Assembly: GCA_009823395.1 (NCBI GenBank)
Contig: CM020512.1
Coordinates: 6,137,905-6,201,904 of the forward strand
DNA length: 64,000 nt
Direction: 5' to 3'
DNA from: Thamnaconus septentrionalis
Taxonomy: Eukaryota; Chordata; Actinopteri; Tetraodontiformes; Monacanthidae
In this document: one piece after another, positions 53,404 through 62,177 of the stretch
Layout of the letters: each line of letters begins with the position of its first letter
Position numbering within the stretch: position 1 is the first letter of the stretch
Made by a program: the position numbers and the translations under genes
The notes under the pieces: model-generated
Databases searched by the model: none
Told to the model about the DNA's origin: nothing
What the model saw: only the letters and a program-made list of their open reading frames with translations

Positions 53404-55211
53404 GGGCTGCGCTGCGCTGGGCTGGGCTGCACACAGACGGAAACAAAGGATGCCTTCACCTGTCTGGCATCCTCGAGTTGAATCAGTTTTTTTCCCTCTT
53501 GTGCAGTTCATCTGCAATTTAACTTTCCTCAGTTTAAGACGCCAAGATCTTTTTCTCGGCTCTCCCAGGGGACGAAAAGCAGCGGTGCTTTCCTCATCCC
53601 TCGTTTTTGCCTTAAAGTCCACCGAGCGTAACATGACACTTAACAGGAACTTATTTCATTATATAGATTAAATATTTTCTTGGTTCTATTTATGAAACTC
53701 TAGAGGAAGTAAAGTGTGTGTGTGTGACTGAAGGGGGTAACATTTTAAAGCTTTATGATAGAGAAAACCTCACACCTGCTGGAAACCCTCTCTGGTGCTA
53801 CTCTTTCTTTTTTTTTTGCCCTCATTTTAAATCCCAGTGTGTGACTGAATTTCCACACAAAACCACTTTTAGTCATGATAAACCAGTCCCGGTTTAACGC
53901 TGGAAATAACAGAAGCCACGGAAAAGTTGTACCTTTCAGTGCCGGTTGATGGTTCCTCAGCATTTCCCCTCAGTCGCGCGACCTTTCCTTTCCACCACAG
54001 GGTGGCAACTTCAGCTGCCAAATCAAGAAACAGACTTGAAAGACTTGAAAAGTGTGTAGTGTTCTGTGTGAGAGTGTTTTCTTCCAATACTATTAAACGT
54101 CATGGGTTTTAATAATCACAAACATACCAACAAGAAGATGCCTCCTTAAATGAACTATTAATCATGTCATTTATGTATATTTTTTGAGAGCAAAAATACA
54201 TTTTAACAATTTTTTGATGGCTTAATTATTAATTTATTCAAATAGAAGTACTGTGTGCTTTTAGTCATAAGGAAAACGTAATAAAAACTGTTTACACTTT
54301 TAAGGGAAGAATTTTGAATGAAGACTTTCAAAGTTGTTTTTTTTTTCATGTGTATATTTTTAAAGCGGGTTCAGTGGCTCATGCAGTCTGTCCCTGACTT
54401 TAAAAAGCAGATGGACTGTAGGGAGTTATGGGGAGATATATACTTGAGTCTTTAGATGCATCTATTTTTTCCCCCTCTGATGAGGGTCATTAACTGAGGC
54501 TGCTGACAGCAACTTGCCAGGCTCCCAACAGTGGCAGTGGGTAACATTTCTTTTAATGTTGTTTTGTTTTTTGTTTTTTTGAGGGGTGGGTGGTAATTGT
54601 GGATTTAGAAAGCACACTTTAACAGCGGCCTGTAAATGTCAGTGCTTTGGTTAAAAACTACCATCAACAGCCTTTTCCTGTATATTGATGCCTCTTCACC
54701 AAGCTGTCTGGTTCTGGTGCTGCTGCACATGGGCAGAAAAACTGTTTGAATGATAAATAATACAACTGTTTTAAATGATAATAATAATAAAGAATAGTCT
54801 TGAGCATTTTTGTTTCCTGTCTTTTTTTTAATAATCACAAATCTTGAACTTGTAATTCCCACCTGGAATTGAAATTGCGTTTGTTTTGATGATTTCCTTA
54901 AATTACACACTGCTCGACTCTAAAGCCATTGGAGACAAATTGACATTGTGAACTTGGGCTCCATAAAAAAAATTAATTCATTTAGATTTTTACCTCTGTA
55001 AAAAGATCTTTAGTTTTGAAAACCCTAAAACGAATTACGTTTTCACAGGAAGCGTTCATAGATCTTACTTGCTTTATCTCTAAAAAAAAAAAGAAGAAAA
55101 AAAGAAGTTAACAAAAATAACCACGCCGTGAGAAGAAACATCGGAGGAAATAGAACTCTTATTTTGAAAGGGTATTGTCCGGGGGCGTGCCTTCATCGAG
55201 GGCTGCAGAGG
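53404..55211. other. Interval between ifrd2 and apeh
   Basis: Contains the ifrd2 3' UTR with candidate signals ATTAAA at 54092-54097 and AATAAA at 54786-54791. The rest is AT-rich. No further gene or repeat family is recognised. Confidence 0.5.
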
Positions 55212-55663
55212 AGTCGCGCTATCTCCACTTTAAAATTGAGTTCGTGTTTAAAACGCCTCTTACGGAAATCAAATTTACAAAATCAAAGTGTTTAATGCAA
55301 ACTCCACTAGATTATTGTTCTACATTGAACAATAACTACTTTATTGTCAAACACTTTGATTCTGTTTTTTGTTTTGTTTTGTTTTGTTTTAATATTTGAA
55401 TCTGCAGTAAAACATCAACCAGATAATGACCGGTATATGTACTTCAACAAACAACTACAACAACAACAACAACAACAAAAACAACAACAAAGAGCAGTCC
55501 TTCGCTGAGGCTCAGTCCCGAATAACGACGACAACAAAAACACTTAGATATTGACTCAAGAGTTTACGAGGTGCGCCTGAATGCACCACGAAGCCGCTCC
55601 CACGCTTTACCGTATGAGGCGGTTTAGACGCACACACGATTGTGAAGCGGAGATAGCGCGACT
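55212..55663. repeat. Long imperfect inverted repeat upstream of apeh
   Basis: Arms of about 55 bases (55212-55266 and 55609-55663) are reverse complements of each other, with a perfect 15-bp tip (AGTCGCGCTATCTCC and GGAGATAGCGCGACT) and roughly 70% agreement over the rest. This could be a decayed DNA transposon of about 450 bp. No clear target duplication was seen. Confidence 0.6.
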
Positions 55664-55789
55664 GAGCTTTTCCGAAGCGTATTCCGAGCTTGTGTCCGAG
55701 GTGTCTGAACGATTTTAAGTCACATCCAGAGAAGTCGATAAATAAAAACCGATTCGGATAAAATCACCACCGCAGCTGCAGTAAGGCCC

Positions 55790-55828
55790 ATGACGACGTC
55801 ACGGCCAACCGCCCGTTAACCGGAAGCG
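55790..55828 (+). promoter_or_regulatory. Probable apeh proximal promoter motifs
   Basis: A CRE-like ACGACGTCACG at about 55793-55803 and an ETS-type ACCGGAAGCG at 55819-55828 lie within 110 bases of the apeh start codon, in GC-rich DNA. Both motifs are typical of housekeeping promoters. Function is inferred. Confidence 0.4.
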
Positions 55829-55899
55829 CGTTGAACGGCTGTGTGTGAGGGGGAGGCGTCTGGCTGGACACGCGCTTGTCCGGTCGGCGCTGCAGCCAC

Positions 55900-55975
55900 A
55901 TGGAGCCCGGACAGATCAGCGGGCTGTACGGGGAGCTCGCCGCTCTCCCCGGGCTTCTGTCCGCGCATGTGACCG

Positions 55976-56007
<32 letters not shown>

Positions 56008-59000
56008 CAGCTTCCCGAGCGCCGGATCTACACGGTGACCGCAGGTGAGCTGGCCTGGCTGCAGCTGTCAGATCTGACAGTGAACACAAGCACTGCGCCG
56101 TGACACGCTCGCTTTGTTTGGAATCTGTTCAGTGTCAGAGATCATCAGTTTCACTCTGCAACTCAACTCTCTGATTCAAGTCGTTTTCTTGCCTGGATAT
56201 TTCAACCTTGTCGTTTAAAACATAGAGGTCCTCAAGGAAAATAAACGAAATAGTAATTAGAGCGTACGAGAATTCGAGGAGGACGAGAGAAAAAAAGAGT
56301 AACGATGTTGTCATTCCTTTGGATTTCGTGACAAGCTGCTGGTCTGGTCTTGGTTGTGACACCAGTGATCTTGTCCTAAGGGGTTTAAAAGGTTTACCCG
56401 GAGGAGACCCATCTGTTTGTCTGGAGAGGTGTGCAGCCACGCAGATGGCTACAGTCAACTGCCTGCACAGTGACAGTGTTTTGATCTGACAGGAAAAGGC
56501 ATGCATGCTTGTTGCTCAGACAGCTGGTTAAACAGAGTTAGACCTAATGAAAACCCGTGACGCCTTGCAGCGCAGCGTGACCTCTGTGACCTCAAGTCTG
56601 AAGTCTCCCAGGTCCAAATGGCCGAGATCCAACCTAAAGAGATTTTTAACAGGTCTCACACATTGCGTAACCAGTCACAGCGTCCTTCTGGTTGTGATGC
56701 AAGCAGGAAGTGGCTGCTCTGAGCTGAAGAAAAAAGTAGAAAACGTTTTTTGTTACTGCTTAACATGGACACTGATCCTAAAAAACCCTGCTTGTATCTG
56801 TTGGGACGTCGTTCTAAACTAGTCACATGGAACTCGTTTGAATGTGGACAATCGCAGAACATGTCTCTGATTGTTTTGTCCCGTCTGTTGAATTCTGCTC
56901 CGGTCCAAATGTCAGAGTGGAGTCAGGCTGATCTGGTGCGAGGCTCGGCGCTTCGCTACTCGCAGCAGTGGACACTGTTTGCAGACCGCAATGAGCACAA
57001 GAGCGTCAAGACGGTGCTGCCACCAGGACCCTGTTCACCTGCGTCTGGAGAGTGAGGACACGACACACACACACACACACACTTACAATACCGATGTGAA
57101 GGGATGTCCCAAACATCAAGATATTAAAATTCTGGTCCCAGGATCCATATGGAAGTTACTTTTTTTAATAGACTTTTGAGACTTTTACACGTTTAATTTG
57201 GTTTATTTTCTGTCTTTTTTCATTTTCACGATTTTTAGCCTGTTGTCAATGTATGACTGTGTATGAGTGCATTGTTTATGTTTATTTCTGCATTATTTAA
57301 AAGTTTAGTTTGTAGATATTATTGCGTTTCGTAGTGGTTTGTGTAGTACATTTTTTTTAGAAACTCGGCACTGATACCATCCATTCACCCACCCACCCAT
57401 CCATCCATGCATCCATCCATTCATTCATCCATCAATCCTTCTATCCATCCATCCATCCTTTCATCCATTTATCCATCCTTTCATCCATTTATCCATCCAT
57501 TCATCCATCCATCCATCCATCCATCCATCCACCCACAAATCCATCCACTTATCCATCCATCCGCCCATCCACCCATCCTGGAGATGTTGCCTGTCCACCA
57601 CATGGCCACATAGAGACAAACGACTCCTCACACTCACACTCTCACTCACACCTACAGACATTATACATCACAACCGCATGATGTTCTGACTTTTTCGTCT
57701 GGCCTCTGCTCTTCAGGTTACTCAGTGCACTCTCTCCTGTCCGAGGCCTCCGGGCCGTTGTCAGGGAGACAGGTGTCGGCCAGCTGCTGGAGGTGAGGAC
57801 CCTCTCAGGCCCCATAACATTTTGACGGAAAGTTGTTGAATGTTGTCTCTTGTGTAGATATGGGACAGCCACGGCCTGAGGAAATGCCTCAACCTGACCG
57901 CCCTGCGCCAACACGGACGCGTGTACGACGATGGTATGCGCCGAGAAAGTGCTCCGAGCGTGTTGCCGTTGCTTTAACCGAGTCAGCTCAGCGTCTGCGG
58001 CGGGTGGTTAAGTTGGTTGAGTCTTCTGTTGCCTGAGCGACGCTCGTTTGTGTGCGTTTTTCAGCCCAGTTTGGCTGCCTGTCGTGGTCGGGGTGTGAGA
58101 ACAAGCTTCTGTACGTGGCCGAGAAGAGCAGACAGGCGTCGACAGATGCCCTCGATGAGGTCGCTTCGAGTGGAAAGGTACACACAAGGCTCGTGATTGA
58201 TGCCGTCTGCGCTGTCTTTACCGTTAGCTTAAAAATATTTGAAGAGTTGCGTTTACACAGCAGTATACCAACAACAGTATTCAGTAAGGAAAGTATTAGC
58301 ATGTTTGAGGCGCGCTGCTTCTGTTTGCCTATGTACTGTAGGTGTGTGTGTGCACGTGTATTTTATTTTAATCACTGTTCCTCAACAGGACAGGAGTGTG
58401 TACTGTGAAGACTGGGGTGAAGGCCTGACCAATAAGAGCGTGCCGGTGATGTGTGTGGTGAACCTGCAGAATGGAGCTGTGACTGTGCTGCAGGGGGTCC
58501 CGCAGGACGTCTCCCCTGGACAGGTGAGAGTCTCAGAGGCCACGTCCACAGTGGTGGATATACACTCGCGTTGGTGTTAGAGTGACGATACATTTTCCAT
58601 GTTTGCCGTCGAGTGCTCTCTTTTTTTTTTCATGTTTACGCTCACATTGTGGAGGGGCCGAAGACCCCGTAAAAATATCAATTTGTGTTGTCAGATAAAG
58701 TTCTGAGACTGCTGTCATTTTTTTGTTTTACTATCCCGATTTTTCTCTCCCTTTGACTGATTTCCGTCTCGTCTTCCAGGCCCTGTGGGCTCCCAGCAGC
58801 CAGTCCGTGCTGTTTGTCGGCTGGTATCACGAACCTTTCAGGCTGGGACTCAAGTTCTGCTCCAACCGCAGGTGATTTGCATTGTCTGTCATTTGTTTTT
58901 TTGAAAATTTAATTGCCTATTGGACTAAACTGGCATCTCCTCCTTTTCCAGGTCTGCATTGTTCAAGCTTAACCTGGATGGAAGCTGTGGTGAGAGCTCC

Positions 59001-59349
59001 GTCCTCGACACTATTGTAGAAACTCACTGTTGTTGCTCGACTCCTCTCATCCCTCCCCTATGTTCTCCTCCTCCTCTTCCTCCTCCTCCAATCAGAGCGT
59101 CTGTCTGTGGACAACATGTCGGTATCGTGTCCTCGCCTCAGCCCAGATGGCTCCACTCTGATCTACCTGCAGGGCCAAGTGTTTGGTCCCCACAACCAGT
59201 GCCTTAGTCTGCAGCAGGTACAGTGGAAGTGTGTGTGTGTGTGTGTGTATCAGTGTTCCTGTTAACAGTGGATGCTGGTCCTCCACAGCTGGACCTGGAC
59301 AGCGGGAAGACGTCCCCACTGTTGGATGTCGTCAGCAGGCCGCAGAAAG
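55900..59349 (+). CDS. apeh: Acylamino-acid-releasing enzyme (acylpeptide hydrolase), N-terminal part
   Basis: Cytosolic serine peptidase (family S9) removing N-acylated residues from peptides. Ten exons are in the window: 55900-56044, 56916-57051, 57717-57792, 57858-57933, 58065-58177, 58389-58523, 58780-58871, 58952-58989, 59096-59217 and 59289-59349, phase-consistent, 331 codons plus one base. They cover the N-terminal beta-propeller: [82 protein letters not shown] and [19 protein letters not shown]. These match the human enzyme in order. The catalytic alpha/beta hydrolase part lies beyond the window. Exon 1 contains a CAG run giving about nine consecutive Gln. The segment 56570-56650, with an exon-like end, was considered but exon 56916 fits the family far better. 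A retrotransposon lies in the following intron, in the same orientation. Confidence 0.95.
57377..57579. repeat. (CATC)n tetranucleotide repeat in apeh intron 2
   Basis: About 200 bp of imperfect CATC/CATT/CACC tetramers. The open frames it creates on both strands are not genes. Confidence 0.95.
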
Positions 59350-59729
59350 GTGAACCGCTAGCTACGTTAGCACCGTGGCCAAGGACATTCTTCTTCTATC
59401 ATCTGCAGAGGCTTCTGTGATTTAGGGAAAGCTTTTTAAAATGTAGCGCCATCGTCTGACGTTACTTAGAATTGGACTCGGTGGTGTTTCGCGATCAGGC
59501 TCATGCGACTGTGATGCCCACTGGAGTGGCTTCACAATTGTTTAATGCAGCTCATGATTTAGGGTAAAAATTCCTGTCTTTATTTCTATTTGGTTGTTAT
59601 AATAGCTCTTATTGGTGTGAGTTCATCAATGTTAAGCATGGATGTTATGCCATTCCTCACCTGTGGGTGGCAGTGAGCACGGTGTGCAGCTTCGGGGAGA
59701 CAGGAAGCGCTGGGGTACACCACCTGTTC
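59350..59729. other. apeh intron 10, left part
   Basis: No apeh exon 11 is seen before the retroelement. The stretch is unique-looking and AT-rich. Confidence 0.5.
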
Positions 59730-59809
59730 CTCAGAGCTCATGCTACGCCTGAAAAGGGTGACACGTGTTCTCCGCCTCATCTTTTCTAATGTTTTCTTGT
59801 GTTTAATAG
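59730..59809 (+). repeat. 80-bp direct repeat, copy A, ending at a splice donor
   Basis: Identical over all 80 bases to 60271-60350. It begins CTCAGAGCTCATGCTACGCC and ends GTGTTTAATAG, followed immediately by GTGAGT, a full 5' splice-site consensus. Copy B is followed by ATGAGG instead. Confidence 0.95.
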
Positions 59810-60270
59810 GTGAGTGAATGATATCAAAACAGTGATAAATGTTAGACTGTGTGTCCGGGTAAGCGATGAACCCGGAATGTATATTGTAAACGGTGGAATG
59901 TGTATTATGTCCATTTTATAGAAGAAAAGTTAGCTCTTTGCGGCTATCGGCGGAGTCCACTCGCTGCACTAGACATCACGGTTCCCGGCTAGTATTGTTT
60001 TTATGTATATCGGCTTTGTTAGACAATTTTGGCTGTACACGCATACACCTTCACATCCACGCGCACACTTACACTCGAACACGCGACACGCCGCACTCAC
60101 TCGCGCACACTTACACTCGCGCGCACATCAACGCGAACACGCGCACTCACTCGTGCACACATTCGCACGCACATCCATATACGTACATACACACTCAGCC
60201 ATTTCTTTTGCAAATGATAGAATAATTTCAATGTTTAAAATGTTGAGTAAGCTATATATTTCTGAATAAA

Positions 60271-60350
60271 CTCAGAGCTCATGCTACGCCTGAAAAGGGT
60301 GACACGTGTTCTCCGCCTCATCTTTTCTAATGTTTTCTTGTGTTTAATAG
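60271..60350 (+). repeat. 80-bp direct repeat, copy B, inside the LTR end
   Basis: Perfect copy of 59730-59809, starting directly after an AATAAA signal and lying about 60 bases before the primer-binding site. Its position fits the R-U5 part of the LTR. Confidence 0.9.
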
Positions 60351-60411
60351 ATGAGGTGATATTTAAATATCTGGACCCACGTCCTCTACTGCGGGGGTGC
60401 AACAGATATTT

Positions 60412-60429
60412 TGGGGGCTCGTCCGGGAT
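60412..60429 (+). promoter_or_regulatory. tRNA-Pro primer-binding site
   Basis: TGGGGGCTCGTCCGGGAT is the 18-base complement of the 3' end of tRNA-Pro, the same primer-binding sequence as that known from murine gammaretroviruses. It marks the boundary between the 5' LTR and the internal region. Confidence 0.92.
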
Positions 60430-60705
60430 CAGCGCCATCACGGATGTTCGACGGTCGCTGATCCTATGATCTCTGAACCTGAGACCAAAGAAACTGCTTG
60501 CCGTTTGTGTTGAGGTGTTCGCTGGTGTGTGACCCTAGAGAAGAAGTGTCGACAGGAGAAGTCCGCCAGTTGGTGTCCGAAAGAAGGAGGGTCAAAGGAA
60601 AAGGATCCTGCCTAAAGGGGAACGAAGCTGCTGGGCAGTTCCACGCACGTCACTAAGATCAGTGAAGAGAGGTTGAAGTCGATTTACATCACCAGGTTCA
60701 CCACC

Positions 60706-62174
60706 ATGTCAGCACAACACAAAGAACTGGTTTGGAAGATCAAAAGAACTTATTCAGACTGTCCGGTCCCGAAGCGCACGAGGTGGCAAAGGCCATTGAT
60801 GCAGACTATCCAGGTGTGGACCAGCTGGACCCGACTGATGAAGAAAGCTGCATCAACCATATCCTAGATTTCATGCATTGTAGAGCATTGCTTGAGTCTG
60901 AGGATGAAGGCATGGGTCACTTGCTCTCATTGAGTGATTTGGTTATGAGTATCATTAGCCAGAAGGATGTTGTTGCTGTGCCTGTTGTAGATGCAGAAGG
61001 TGTTCTACTGACATCCAGACCAGCCACACAAACCACACACTCAGATCAGATCACAACACAATCACAACACATCAGCCCACCCACTCACACACCCCCACTC
61101 AGCCTTAATTCACCTTCTGTCACACAGCCATACAATCTCACTCCACCCGGCAACTTACAGACACATTACTACAACGCACCCACCAACACACAGACACATA
61201 ATCTTAACCCACCCACCACCATGCAACCACATACCCATAGCCCATTTGTCTCCCTGCAAGATCTCGCTTACTTCCAGCGTAAGGAGTTCAGGATACATGG
61301 GGGGCAAATAGGTGACATAACATCTGACATTACTTATAACAGTATTTGTAAGCAGGTCGAGGAAGGTCTTACTGAAAAACATACAGAGGGTGAGATCATT
61401 AGAGGAGTTCTCCGTGTGATTAAACCTGGCAATTTTAGAGACATGTTGATCAATAAGGATGACCTTACTGTAGTAGAGCTAAAAAGCTTCCTCCAGTCAC
61501 ACCTAGGTGAAAGGAGTGGCACAGAATTTTTCCAAGACCTAATGTGTGCCAAGCAACATGAAAATGAGACACCACAGCAATTTTTGTACAGAATGATTGG
61601 TCTTAAACAGAAAATAATGTTCACGGCCAAACAAACAACTTCAGTCCTTAAATATGATGCATCCACTATTCAGTGCATATTCCTTAACACAATTTGCCAG
61701 GGCATGGGGGAGAGGCATGAAGATGTCAGACGGGAGCTGAAGCCGCTCCTGGGTGACCCCACAGTGTCTGATGAAGCTTTGCTGCGTCAAGTGATAAAGA
61801 CTACAACTGAGGAGTCTGAAAGAAAGCGCAGGCTCAGTCGCAGCTCAGTCAGCCGCAGCTCCAAGGTGATGAAAGTAAACCCAGTCACCAAGGATGACAC
61901 CATACAGAGGCTAAGTACCCAGGTCGAAGCACTGACACAGGCAATGGAGGCACTGAAGCGACAACTGTTGGCTCTGGCTCACACCACTGATAAGCCCAAA
62001 ATAGAGCGAAAGACTCAGAAACCTTTTGGCTGTCAACATTGTGTCACCCAGGCCATCCCAAATTGCAACCACTGTTTCACCTGCGGAGAAGAGGGCCATC
62101 GTGCTGTTGGCTGCTTGAAGAAGCCCAAGGTGCCGGGAAACGGGGCGCGGTCAGAGCAGAGGGACAACCCCTGA
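60706..62174 (+). CDS. Retrotransposon Gag polyprotein (frameshifted near the start)
   Basis: Structural protein that would package element RNA. The long frame runs from 60732 to the stop at 62172-62174. The only well-placed ATG (60706, in the context CCACCATG) is in another frame; the change needed lies at about 60729-60735 in a short T run, so one base appears to be missing. Visible parts: a helical N-terminus; a low-complexity linker of Thr/Pro/His/Gln (about residues 90-170 of the frame); a capsid-like helical region (about 175-360); a basic patch; and a CCHC zinc knuckle near the end ([14 protein letters not shown], spacing C-x2-C-x4-H-x4-C). It overlaps pol by 37 bases after a slippery heptamer. 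Confidence 0.85.
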
Positions 62175-62177
62175 CCG
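62135..62177 (+). promoter_or_regulatory. -1 ribosomal frameshift signal at the gag-pol overlap
   Basis: The heptamer GGGAAAC at 62135-62141 is in the gag frame as G GGA AAC, the X XXY YYZ arrangement. After a 6-base spacer, CGGTCAG (62148-62154) can pair perfectly with CTGACCG (62171-62177). GGGG at 62142-62145 can also pair with CCCC at 62168-62171, so a pseudoknot is possible. The gag stop TGA lies in the 3' arm. Slipping by -1 enters exactly the pol frame. Confidence 0.75.

Noticed and set aside
56570..56650. Exon-like segment with AQRDL start as apeh exon 2
   Set aside because: It has acceptor-like and donor-like ends, but 56916-57051 gives the EWSQADL match to human EWTQRDL and the right phase to the next exon, so the earlier segment is probably chance.
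57407..57661. His-Pro-Ser repeat protein and Trp-Met-Asp repeat protein
   Set aside because: Both are translations of the (CATC)n repeat.
59586..60441. Two minus-strand frames sharing an identical internal peptide
   Set aside because: The shared peptide merely reflects the 80-bp direct repeat; no protein family is recognised.
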